A stretch of 54,174 bases of DNA from positions 1 to 54,174 of the forward strand of contig JAHBMJ010000198.1 of the NCBI GenBank assembly GCA_018398765.1. The letters are read 5' to 3'. The position numbers and the translations under genes are program-made. The notes under the pieces were generated by a model. It saw only the letters and a list, made by a program, of their open reading frames with translations, searched no databases and was not told where the DNA came from. Shown one piece after another: positions 1 to 9,794 of this stretch (its first letter is position 1; each line of letters begins with the position of its first letter). This stretch comes from Chromera velia (Eukaryota; Sar; Chromeraceae).

Positions 1-901
1 CGCGGGCGGCGCGGGCCTGGCCGGCCTTGTGCCAGTGGCCGCGCGTCTGGCCTCCAAAACAGGTTCAAAACAGGTTCAACAGGTTCACTTTTTCAGATTT
101 GAACCTTTTCTCAATGAACTTTTTCCCAGCTCTATTGTAAAATTGTTATAAATGATTGAACGGACGCTTTTTCAGCTATAGGCTTTTCTAGCTATATCTA
201 AGCATGTTGATTCTAAACCAACTTTAACCAAGCTTGCACTACAGCTGTCATTATTTTTCTCTGTTAATATAAAACATATATGTCTAGATATATATTTTTT
301 TTTTAGTACAAAAGTTTGGGATTGGAATGCGCAGTAATGCGCGCAGATTTATATGACCTCGCAGATGTTTCTGGTGCAAATGCACTCCAAAATATCTAGA
401 ATTTAGATCCAAAACTGGGTCTAGAATAGTCTATGAGCGCGGTAATACCGGGGTCGAGATCTTCGAAGTTCTATCAAATCAAGCACCCCGTGCTTACAAA
501 ACTTCCGTTAGGTTGCGTCCCAAAGCTCAAGTCCTAAGTTGCATTGTATATTCATTTAAATTAGTACGTCCTTTAATTGATGATTGAGGGTTTTTTTATG
601 CATGCTGCGTCTCCATATATGAGAGGCGGATCTAACCTAGTTTGTCGATTTGTTCTGTCCTATGACTATTTAATTAAATTAATCATAAGGAGACAACGAC
701 AGCACTTGCATTGCGCGCGCATATAGCGCGCAAAAAGCTATATGTACACAATGTACGGCGGCTCCCTTTCCAGACTATGCCAGACATATGCTCCCTAGAG
801 GTCTGTATTCTGTCAGAGGAGGAGGCTGTGCATCATTTCCTTTCATGTAAACAGGCAAGTGTGCATCTCTTTCTACTGGTAACTTGAAGAAGCCTTTCAC
901 A
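1..901. other. Intergenic, repeat-rich
   Basis: No coding region is visible. The first 60 bases are very GC-rich. They are followed at about 58-92 by three closely spaced copies of the motif caggttca, and then by AT-rich DNA with short CG-rich palindromic stretches (for example around 711-733). The part at about 571-650 has an inverted, diverged copy at about 10196-10275, so this is dispersed-repeat DNA. I see no RNA gene. Confidence 0.6.
571..650 (-). repeat. Dispersed repeat, copy 1 (inverted relative to copy 2)
   Basis: Read on the minus strand, this stretch matches 10196-10275 over about 75 bp. Shared blocks are gatccgcc, a tatatg core, a gcataa-type block, and the exact run accctcaatcatcaatt. 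The identity fades outside this core, as expected for an old interspersed element. The family is not recognised. Confidence 0.6.
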
Positions 902-1006
902 ATGGAGGAGACGGCTACCTCTCCCCCATCTATCGAAGAGTTCCTCCACAGGCTCGGCAAGTGGGAGGCTTCCCTGGTCTCTTCCCTTCACACGTGAGTA
1001 GCCCTC

Positions 1007-2358
1007 GTGAAAAATATTTTAGAATCCAAGCAAGCGAGTCAAGCAGCTACTGCGGGCCCTTCTTACATCCCAGAGGATGTCCTTCTTTTGGATTGTTTAG
1101 AGGATGAAGGAAAAGAATTTTTACAGAAAGCGAAAGAGAATCTAGATGCAGTGGTGAGTGGACACTTCTGCATTGATGTGGGTCATCTGTTTGAAATTGG
1201 AGTGGGTGAAGTGATCAGCTCCTTTCATTCTGTATCTGCTGACATAGTTCAAAAGTGCCTGTCTGATTTTGTAGCTGAGCCCACCGAAATCAACAGAGAT
1301 GACCTCTGTCTCTGCTTGAAGGTGAGGGCAGACGTTGATAGGCTCGTTGATGGGCAGACGGCACTCATGAGAGCTGTGGCTGCAGACAACGAAGATGCAG
1401 CTCAGATGATCAGGGAGAGCGGGGCTGACTTGGAAGTGAGGGCCGATAGTGAATCCCTGGGTTGTCTGCCTAATGACACTGTGGTGATCACCGCCTGTCG
1501 TCAGCGTCGGTGGAAGATTGTGAGATATTTGGTTGTAGAGGGGGCAGATGTCAATGCAGTAGACGCGGAAGGTCGAAAGGCCCTTTGGGTCGCTTGTGAG
1601 GCCGCAGAGAGCCAGTTGGACCCACCTGTTAGTAGCAATGATAAGGAAGAAAAATTACACCCCCTGGAAGATAAAGATGACAGACTGTTTTATGATCCAC
1701 AGAATGCTGATGCAGAGGTTCGTTCCGCAGTGAATGAGGCGTTGAAGGAGCTCATACAGAAAACGTCTGCAGCAAGTGAATTGAAAATCATAAATTTAAA
1801 TGGAACAGATACCAAGTTGAACAATATCCTCGGTCCCTCATCCACTTTTTTGCCTGGTACGGCTTGGCAGAGTTGGTGTCTCTCGCTGTCTTGTAGGGGG
1901 TAGACATCGACAAGGTCGTTGAAGAGAGACCAGGATTCGCACCTCTGCACGAATGTGCAGGAAGAGCGAAACCTGATTTCGTCAAATGTTTAATTGAGAA
2001 CGGTGCAGAGGTTGACAAACGTACCGCTGCCCCGTACAGCCATACTGCACTGACCCTCTCAGTTTGTCGTACTGGTCACCCTGCCGACGAGCGATTTTTT
2101 GAACAGCCAGGTACCGAAGAGACTATAATTAGGGTCGTAGAGATCCTCCTAGACTATGGGGCTAATTTGAATGTTCAGAGTTTTGAAGGGAACACGCCGC
2201 TCCATTGGGCGGTCCATACGGGTCTCCCTGAAGTTATGAAGTTTCTGGTCGATAGAGGTGCTGACCTCCAGTCGCAGAACAATGACGGCGACACTCCTTA
2301 TGCCTTTGCAGTAAAGTTATCGAAATCTGATAGAGTATTAAAACTTTTGACTTCTTGA
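1007..2358 (+). CDS. Ankyrin-repeat protein, small, with one probable intron
   Basis: Two plus-strand open segments encode ankyrin repeats: 1007 to about 1729 (continuing open to 1903) and 1897-2358. They are in different frames and are best joined by an intron. A donor GTGAAT at 1730 and an acceptor TTGTAG ending at 1896 are both phase 0, giving an intron of 167 nt. Ankyrin hallmarks are visible in DGQTALMRAVAADNED, EGADVNAVDAEGRKAL, then FAPLHECAGR, GNTPLHWAVHTGLPEVMKF and DRGADLQSQNNDGDTPYAFA, ending at a TGA. Ankyrin repeats are protein-binding scaffolds and the partner is unknown. The 5' end is uncertain. An ATG at 902 begins a short open frame that ends in a GTGAGT donor-like site at 994, but I could not find an acceptor in the matching phase, so 1007 is used. 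It is related in style to the large ankyrin gene at 30958-33421. The intron placement is inferred. Confidence 0.7.
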
Positions 2359-2558
2359 TTTTATCTAAATTAAAACTGTGCTAGAGTCTATCATTTATAC
2401 TGATTATCTTCAGTATTGTGAATCAGCAAACATTAAAGCAATAGAATTATTAGTAAAACTATCAACTTTATCGTACATTAATTGGCTTTTATACATTTTT
2501 TTTAAACAGTTTTTTATAATCTTTCAATGAAGTGGTCTAGGAAGTGGTTAATCGCGTT
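2359..2558. other. AT-rich 3' flank of ankyrin gene
   Basis: AT-rich DNA immediately after the ankyrin stop codon, with several AATAAA-like and ATTAAA-like words (for example around 2368 and 2434). It is probably the 3' UTR and polyadenylation region. No other feature is seen. Confidence 0.4.
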
Positions 2559-2808
2559 ACGGAGTATGGTGCAGCAGCTAGCTGTTGTACGGGGCTTATT
2601 TGGTATAAGAAGTTCTGTCATGCAAGGTTTTTACTTTTAAGTACTTCCTTACAGACTTTTATACGAAGGCTTGACTCACTGCTGACTATATACATGCGCG
2701 TAGTTTAATTGCATGGATGCAAATGTACTGCAACTATACGCATCTCGATATGGCCTGACATGCTGCTTCATATACCATTGTGCGGCTAGCTAGCCTTACA
2801 ACGTTACG
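2559..2808 (+). repeat. Dispersed direct repeat A, copy 1
   Basis: About 250 bp that recurs in the same orientation at 6910-7175 with roughly 85 percent identity by eye. Shared landmarks in order are acggagt, cagctagctgtt, ggtataagaagttctgtcatg, tttatacgaaggcttgactc, ttgcatggatgcaaat, ctcgatatggcct and acaacgttacg. The copies are 4.35 kb apart and flank the eroded frame and the LTR-like pair. They could be solo ends of an old element or members of a scattered family. No protein is encoded. Confidence 0.8.
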
Positions 2809-3915
2809 TGCCATCTCCCTCCTAAAGCCACGTCCACATTGGCTTACCCAGAGAACGCAAGTGAATTTTCTTATGCAACTCTTTACGGCAATGGAGTTGT
2901 AATCGTTGATTAGATCATCGCCTTCCCTCACACTTGCGGTGTTGTATATAGAAAATCAAAGATCGCTTTTCTTTTTTTTTCTTTTCTGTTCTTTCGACTC
3001 TATCATTTCTGTTTGCAGAATTTTCTTTACCATCTTTCCTGTGGCTCTTCTTCTTTTTCACATCGTCAACTCATAGTCTACTCCAGTCAACCCATCACAA
3101 CTCACAACCACCATCCGTACTGACTTCACCGTACACCCAGTGTACAATATCATGCCTCCTCCCCCTTCAAAGCCGCGTCCACGCTTGGTCAGAGAGAGTG
3201 TAATGCGCACAAGGATAACAAGACAGAAAAAAATTTAGACCAAAAATGGTGGAAAACAAACATCGGCTTAAAACTGTCCTTCCGTTCACGGAGTCCACTA
3301 AATGCCATAGTACTGCATCTCCCAATCGGCTAGCCCCACAATTACCCCCATCCCTCTCCCATCTGTTTCATCTGAGTCTTCTCTAGCTTTGTGTTGCTGC
3401 TCTGATGGAGGTTGTGGACTGATAAAAGACTGTGTTGAAGTGCAAACAGTCTGCACGCTCTTTATCTGCCATACTGCAGGTCTCACTTCCAGCATACATG
3501 GCATCACACCCCCTCCATTTCCATACATCTCCCTGTCAAATGTCTCCCCTGTCTGTCCATACCCACGACGTGCTAAAAATGCATCCCAGTCTGCCGTACC
3601 GATTCTCTAAACATTCGGGATCAAGTCTTCCCTTCCCAACTGAAAACGAAAGGACACATCCTCCCAGTACTCATACTGGTCCCCAGGAGCGGATCACGCG
3701 GTGGAATTAGCATCTTTGGTCTTCTATGGGCTGCACGTTTTCTCTCTTTCTCTTTGTTCTTCGCCTCCCTTCTCTCTTACTGACGCTTGGCCTGCCAGTG
3801 TGACGAGAGAGTATCAAACCATCAAACGGGATCTTAGGTCCCTCTACTCCCTCACTGATTGGAGGCAAAGGAGACCAATGGCTGTCCGTCTCGTACGTTT
3901 GCCTCACAGCTAGCA
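2809..3915. other. Gene-free stretch, possible remnants on minus strand
   Basis: No convincing gene. There is a T-rich tract at about 2968-3060, and short minus-strand open frames at 3298-3528 and 3707-3916 without recognisable domains. Composition on the minus strand (purine-rich) resembles the adjacent open frame at 3916-4640, so these may be flanking exon remnants of the same eroded gene. Confidence 0.35.
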
Positions 3916-4640
3916 TCAGATTCTCCCTAGAGCATCTCCCTTTCGTACTTTTCCTGCCTCTTTCTCTCCTTCTTCTTTTAGCGTTTTTCCTGGATTTCCA
4001 CCGTCAAAGTCATTTCCCTGCCCACCTGTCTCCAAACAATTGAGCTGCAGAGATGGGCTATGTGGTCTCTCAGACTGGCAGTGGATTTGCTCTCTCAATT
4101 TCCAACTTCCAACTCCATACAATGACTCAAACAAGTCTTTTCCTACACCTCCTTCTTCCTTAAAGTTTCCACTCCTTTCAATCTGGCACAGCTCCATCGG
4201 AGCGGGCTCATTCATTTGACTATCCCCTCCGGCAGGAGCCATCACAGGGGAGCAGCTCTGACTGAAATCAAAAGTTGTCTGAGGCGTTGCAAAGAACATG
4301 CCCCCAGCGGCATTAACAATCCCACTCCCTTCTTGTACTTCCCACGTCCCTCTGCCTTCTTTCTAGGATGACTGACTGAAGTTGAACATCGTGCTAAGCC
4401 TTGGAGTTCCAGCGAGTGTGGCTCCAACGGAGCTCACAGGAACACTTCCCTCTCGCACTCCAGATACCTGCACATCTGTTTCCTGCCGCGACTGATTAGG
4501 GATGCCCGACTGTACGAAGCCATGCGATCTTACGCTAGGTCTTACGTGAGCACCGTCATCCCCCTTTCTCATACGGAATTCTTTCTCTGGAGGACTTGGT
4601 AAAATAATTCTCCCTCCTCTCTCTGTTCCTTGGTCAGGCC
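3916..4640 (-). pseudogene. Possible eroded minus-strand coding frame
   Basis: On the minus strand one frame stays open from about 4640 to a stop at 3916, apart from a single TAG at 4363-4365. The conceptual product is rich in Gly, Ser, Pro, Glu and Lys, with no domain I recognise. A short peptide pattern is repeated on either side of the stop: TMFNFSQSS just before it and TTFDFSQSCSP about 30 residues after it. Either the TAG sits inside a missed intron boundary (the TAG also forms a plausible acceptor), or this is a pseudogene, or the openness is chance in biased sequence. Codon use cannot settle it. Confidence 0.3.
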
Positions 4641-5050
4641 TCGTTGGTCAGGCGACTAGAAATCTTTGACTGATTACTGCCAAAACCTCGCCTGCTCGCT
4701 TTACCCCTCTCTCCACTTCGATTTGCATTTCCATATGCGCTTGGGGCCTTGCGCAATACGCATGCCTTCAGAGAAGACGTCTCTGGACTGGCAGACTTTC
4801 TATTTCTTTTCCCTCCCTGCTGAACTTTTTGGGCAAACAGTATTACAGTGCTCCGATGATTGCTGAGACTGCGTTTGCTTTGCCACCTTTCTCTTCCAGG
4901 CTGCTTCTATCAACGTGTGACTCCTGCAAGTTTTTGGTTTGTCTGTATCGGTGTGTCAGGTCACATCTTGGACGGCATTCTCCTTTTCAGAAATCCTAGT
5001 TGGAGGAGAAGACAGCTTACTGCATGGTTCTTGTAGACTCCAAGAGTCTT
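4641..5050. other. Gene-free spacer
   Basis: Pyrimidine-rich and mixed-composition DNA between the eroded frame and the LTR-like pair. I see no coding or RNA signal. The last four bases, TCTT (5047-5050), are repeated immediately after the second LTR-like copy (6543-6546) and may be a target-site duplication. Confidence 0.4.
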
Positions 5051-5795
5051 TGTTATGTGGAACTTGAACCGTTAGACAAGAGTCTCAAAGTGTAATAAGA
5101 GGCGTTCTAACAAGCCCTAATAGTAATAGTTTTATCATACTGCAATATTAGAGGAAAAATCAGAATTAAAGTATTGAAATAGAAGTATACTACCACATAG
5201 TACCACTGTGACCTTTTGTAGTGAAAGACACCTTCATGGCAGAGTGGTTAGTAGGTAGAACTCGCATACAGAAGGTCTCCGGTTCGATTCTAAGATAAAT
5301 GCTTTTTAGCCTGCACAGAAGGGAAATATGGGGAAACAATCCATCATATATATAGCTCGGAATGACTCTTTTGACCGACCATCGGTACAGATCTATGTAA
5401 GACAACCGATCGTCAGTTGCAAAGACACATCCTGACCAACGATCGGTTTTAGACATGCAATTTCGGAATCAAAACAGCAAAAGTTCAGAATTTTGAGACT
5501 AGGAGAAAATATCATGAATGATCAGCACTTGACTCAAACTCTTAGAAGTGAAGTGATTTGAACAGACCTTGACTTGAACTCTTAGAGACGACTTAGGAGA
5601 CGACTCTGCATACCAATATAACCAACTGATAGCTACTTTTAATACCCTTCAGTCCTCAACATCTAGGTGTCTTCTAGCCTAGTCAGTCAATCAGTACTGA
5701 CCGCCTACTTCTACGGGAGCTAGCTGTCTACCTCTACGTCCATACCCCCACGTCTGTTCCTCTTTGACACAAAGTCGAACGAGGTCAACAGATCA
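5051..5795 (+). mobile_element. LTR-like repeat, copy 1 (tandem pair)
   Basis: A unit of about 745 bp that begins TGTTATG and ends GATCA, so it has the TG...CA termini typical of retrotransposon LTRs. A second copy follows at 5810-6542 in the same orientation, about 94 percent identical by eye. Start positions are offset by 759 and end positions by 747, because copy 2 lacks 12 bases near 6345. The unit contains a tRNA-like Pol III promoter module at 5230-5307. The 14-bp spacer between copies (5796-5809, cgtggtgacggacg) contains TGG just after the LTR end, as a primer-binding site would. There is no internal coding region. Alternative readings are a simple tandem duplication or a dimeric SINE. 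Confidence 0.55.
5230..5307 (+). other. tRNA-like Pol III module in LTR-like copy 1
   Basis: TGGCAGAGTGG at 5237-5247 fits the tRNA A box, and GGTTCGATTCT at 5281-5291 fits the B box, with 44 bp between their starts, as in tRNA genes. A T5 run at 5303-5307 would terminate Pol III, giving an RNA of about tRNA length. The acceptor arm and T stem do not pair well, so this is a tRNA-derived promoter, as in a SINE head, and not a working tRNA gene. Confidence 0.6.
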
Positions 5796-5809
5796 CGTGG
5801 TGACGGACG

Positions 5810-6542
5810 TGTTATGTCGAACTTAAACCGTTAGACAAGAGTCTCAAAGTGTAATAAGAGGCGTTCTAACAAGCCCTAATAGTAATAGTTTTATCATACT
5901 GCAATATTAGAGGAAAAATCAGAATTAAAGTATTGAAGTAGAAGTATAATACCATATAGTACCACTGTGACCTTTTGTAGTGAAAGACACCTTCATGGCA
6001 GAGTGGTTAGTAGGTAGAACTCGCATACAGAAGGTCTCCGGTTCGATTCCAAGATAAATGCTTTTTGGCCTGCACAGAAGGGAAATATGGGGAAACAATC
6101 CATCATACATATAGCTCGGAATGACTCTTTTAACCGACCATCGGTACAGATCTATATAAGACAACTGATCGTCGGTTACAAAGATGCATCCTGACCGACG
6201 ATCGGTTTTAGACGTGCAATTTCGGAATCGAAACCGCAAAAGTTTAGAATTTTGAGACTCGGAGAAAACATTATGAATGATCAGAACTCGACTCGAACTC
6301 TCAGAAGTGAAGTGATTTGAACAGACCTTGACTCAAACTCTTAGAGACAACTCTGTATACCAATATGTCCAACTGATAGCTACTCTTGATACCCTTCAAT
6401 CCTCAACGTCTAGGTGCCTTCTAGCCTAGTCAGTCAATCAGTACTAACCGCCTACTTCTACGGGAGCTAGCTGTCTACCTCTATGTCCACACCCCCACGT
6501 CTGTTCCTCTTTAACACAAAGTCGAACGAGGTTAACAGATCA
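5810..6542 (+). mobile_element. LTR-like repeat, copy 2 (tandem pair)
   Basis: Second copy of the 5051-5795 unit, again starting TGTTATG and ending GATCA. Substitutions are scattered and mostly transitions, and one 12-bp stretch of copy 1 is absent. The base run after it, TCTT (6543-6546), matches the four bases before copy 1 (5047-5050). That is compatible with a 4-bp target-site duplication around the whole tandem structure. No polypurine tract or coding segment lies between the copies. Confidence 0.55.
5989..6066 (+). other. tRNA-like Pol III module in LTR-like copy 2
   Basis: Same arrangement as in copy 1: A box TGGCAGAGTGG at 5996-6006, B box GGTTCGATTCC at 6040-6050 (here a perfect consensus), and a T5 run at 6062-6066. 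The boxes are better conserved between the copies than much of the rest, though the difference is small. Confidence 0.6.
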
Positions 6543-6909
6543 TCTTTGAGACTTGGCAATCTCAAACCCTTCCTTCAAGAGGCTCTCACCGTTCGTTTAC
6601 ACTTCTCCAGATGGGATGTCCTTAAATTTTTGAAGTTCACATACAAGTGAAAGAAACTTAATTTCCGAAACGTTCTTAGATCGATATATTATTGACTGAC
6701 GTCCTACTGAAGGCTTCTGAGAACTTTTCGCAAGACAAAGCAATGAACTCGTACTTTTTGTTTGTTGTAGTAGTTGCGTACATAGTCAGTGCAAGCTGTG
6801 TGAAGCTGTAAAAAGACCTCGCACTGTCAGACAGAGAATGTGTTCATGACCCGAGACGGACGGTCTGCAAACTCCATTGACGGTGATCGTTTAGCTCTGC
6901 TATCATATA
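6543..6909. other. Gene-free spacer
   Basis: No gene, RNA or clear repeat is seen between the LTR-like pair and the second copy of direct repeat A. Confidence 0.4.
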
Positions 6910-7175
6910 ACGGAGTGTAGTGCAGTAGCTAGCTGTTATACGGGGCTTGTTTGGTATAAGAAGTTCTGTCATGTAAGGTTCTTCAAGTTACTTCTAGGTA
7001 CTTCCTTATGGACTTTTATACGAAGGCTTGACTCACTGCTGACTACATGCATGCGCGTAGTAGCGCGTAGCTTAATTGCATGGATGCAAATACGCTGCAA
7101 CTACACACATCTCGATATGGCCTAACATGCTGCTTCGCATACCGTTGTACGGCTGGCTAGCCCCACAACGTTACG
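6910..7175 (+). repeat. Dispersed direct repeat A, copy 2
   Basis: Diverged copy of 2559-2808 in the same orientation. It is 16 bp longer because of small insertions, for example an extra tagcgcg block near 7060. It is bounded on the right by a very AT-rich stretch. Confidence 0.8.
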
Positions 7176-7577
7176 AATCCTAGTACGAATCGTCATCTAG
7201 GTGGTTATTTTTTGAAAACCTTCTGTAAAAATGTGTATGCATCTCAATTAAGTTAAACTAAAATAGAAAATTAATTAATTCGAATAAAATCAAAAAAATA
7301 ATTGCATGCATGAGCATGATAGGAATTGATTCAATTCAATTAAGTTTGATTCATATACAAAAAAATGCATGTGGTTAAAAAAATTTTATGTTTATAATAC
7401 CATTTTTGGAATGATTCAAAATTATGATTTCAATTAGATTAATAATTCATAATACGTTTGATAGCCACTTTGATGGACCGTTTCGAGCAATTTACAGCCA
7501 CACGCTATGACGCAGCCAGAGGTCGCGGTGGCCATACACAGAGGGATGATCGCTCAAGTGGACCCTCCACACTTCGC
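7176..7577. other. AT-rich spacer downstream of glycosyltransferase
   Basis: Strongly AT-rich from about 7200 to 7460. It lies 3' of the minus-strand glycosyltransferase, so its right edge probably includes that gene's 3' UTR. Nothing else is seen. Confidence 0.4.
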
Positions 7578-8885
7578 TTATTTCTGTTCTAGTTTCTGTT
7601 GCTCTTGCTGGCGAGCAACAAATTCCAACAGTGCACGGGCTGCAGCCTCCCCTCCCCCTGCCGAGCGAATGCGCTTCCCCAGCTCGACCGCCTTCTTCTT
7701 GCAGGTCCCCTCTTCTTCCAGTACCTCCACCACGGCTCCACGCACAGCCTCAACCGAGGCACTCACCCCGCTTCTGAACATCTCCCAGCTCCCGCTACCG
7801 GCCCCATTCCTCAATACGGCCTCTCCGTTGGTCGGTTGGTCGGCAAAGGCAGGGAAGGGGATGAGGGGCTTTCCGGCTAGGAGCGCCTCGTTCATGGAGT
7901 TTGCTCCCATATGAGAAAGGAAGGCGTCGCAGAGGGTGAGTAACTCGGCTTGTCGTATGGACTTGGCACACACCACATTCGGTGGCAGAGACCCCAAAAC
8001 AGTTGTGGCATCAGGAGACGGCCCGCACACGAGGATGACGAACACCCGATGGACAAGCGATTCAACCCCCACCGCCTGAACTAGGGCACCCCCCACTGCC
8101 TCGAAAAAAGCCCGACCCGAGTCACACCCTCCTGGTTTTATTCCAGGTGGAGGAGCCTCCCAAAAAGCCCCTGTCACTACTGTGCCCAAGGATGCCAACA
8201 ACACCCGCATGCCTGCCTTGCGGGCCTCTTCAATCTTCTGACACAGAAACTGGTGCTCCTCCGGATCGTCCACCAGTCCGTTCTGTCTCACGTCCAGCTC
8301 CACACACCCACCCACGAAGATCTGTTTCTCGTACGCTTCCTTGTTGTATCTGCACTTGTAAATTCACACGTACGCATGGATACACGGATGAATGAGTGAA
8401 ATGAATGATCGCTAAAAAGATTCAATTGCCTTATGTTTTCTCCAGAGTTTCTCCTCCATTGTGCCGCGGTGCCAATTTCTGGTTACAAGGAGGCAGAAGA
8501 GCCATCGCACCGTGCCTGCTAAGCTTGCAACATACTTTTGCGTATGTACATTCTGCACATCAAAATCACATGCATTCCCAACCCCCAGGTGACGTTTGTT
8601 CGATTGAACCCATGCAGAGAATTTTTGCATCTCCAAACAAGTGGCCGCATAAACGGTCTTTTCTACAAACTTTTCACACACTCTTCCACCCACCCACTCA
8701 AAAACAGAGTGCCATGCTTAGGACAGAAGAAACACACACGCCCTTCCATGCAGAGGCTGGTGCTGGTGTAAAGACAGAAAAAGCACACAGGCACTCCCAG
8801 AGGTTCAACCGACGGGGAAAATTAGGAAATCATGGGTGGTACTATGAGCACACACACACACACACACACACATGCACACACACAT

Positions 8886-8947
<62 letters not shown>

Positions 8948-9794
8948 CATCACACACATAGATACATACATACATACATACATACATACATACATGGATA
9001 CATTCCATGCGTGTGTGTACCTGAATGCGATGGGATCCCTCAGAGGGTCCAGAGGGCGCGCCAGCTCCTCGATCACCGCCACGATGTTCAGACCCTTGGA
9101 GTAGTGCTGCATCGGTAGAGAGTCCTCGAAAGGGTCGACGCGACACGCTGCCTTCATGTCGGCTTGTACTCTCTTGAACTCTTCCGACGCCATGAACTCC
9201 CCCAGACTCGTGCCCGAGTGCCCCAGGGCCCATGACTCGTCTCCCATGATGCCCATTCCTGAGTAGGGGATCAGGGAGACGGGGGGGATCTTCAGGAGAC
9301 GGGAGACGACTGCGGCGTCAGTGCAGAAGGGGTCAAAGAGGATCGCCTGAGGATCCACTGCTGCGACGGCTGCTGCCATTTCCTTTATGCACAGAGTCGC
9401 GACCTGCAGATAGACGGGGAGGGAAAAGCAGACGGCAGGCAAATTATTTGCATTTGAGGAACGAGGAGACAGTCCAGGAGACTGTTCCGAATGGAGACGG
9501 CAGCCTCACCTGGCCTCTCTTCAACGGATCAGGTACATCAGGCAGTCCCCTCTCTGTCTTCACTTTCGCCAGAGCCGCGTGGTAATTCTTCTCCTCTGGG
9601 TCGAACAGACTGCCGTAGTAAAACCTGTACTCTGCCCCCGCTTTGACTGCTGCGGCCTCTATCGACGCGTCTCCGAAGCACGTCACTCTAGCGCCTGCCT
9701 TCACCAGAGCCTTCACAACAGACAGAAAGGGATTCAGGTGCCCCACGTACGGAATAGGGACGACGGCAACAGAGACGGTCATCTTCTGCGGCAA
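7578..9794 (-). CDS. UDP-glycosyltransferase, GT1/MGT-like
   Basis: Three minus-strand exons, 9794-9510, 9403-9021 and 8349-7578 (285, 383 and 772 nt), join in frame to 479 aa, a normal GT1 length. Donors are GTGAGG and GTACAC, and both acceptors end in CAG. The N-terminal acceptor domain starts with PIPYVGHLNPFLSVVKALV (about residues 13-31), typical of MGT-type enzymes. Exon 2 has the family-like FDPFCTDAAVVSRLLKIPPV. The C-terminal domain has LLASLGTV, then SLPPNVV, SHMGANSMNEALLAGKPLIP (about 368-387) and FADQP (about 391-395), which form the nucleotide-sugar binding signature. It should move a sugar from a UDP-sugar to a small acceptor such as a lipid, sterol or polyketide; neither substrate can be read from sequence. 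One oddity is HMG where most members have HGG. Intron 2 holds about 150 bp of (CA)n, (GA)n and (TACA)n. No membrane anchor is evident. Confidence 0.88.
8851..8995. repeat. Compound microsatellite in glycosyltransferase intron 2
   Basis: Consecutive (CA)n with interspersed TGCA, then (GA)n, then (TACA)n, within the intron 9020-8350 of the minus-strand glycosyltransferase. On the transcribed strand this reads (TGTA)n, (TC)n, (TG)n. Confidence 0.9.

Noticed and set aside
994-1022. A 29-nt intron at the 5' end of the small ankyrin gene
   Set aside because: The donor GTGAGT and a TTTTAG acceptor are present, but the phases of the flanking frames do not match and the length is too short for normal splicing.
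5230-5307. Functional tRNA gene
   Set aside because: A and B boxes and a T-run terminator are present, but the acceptor arms and T stem do not pair. The sequence also recurs inside a larger repeat.
8405-9118. Plus-strand His/Thr-rich protein
   Set aside because: It is a translation of the (CA)n and (TACA)n microsatellite in the glycosyltransferase intron.
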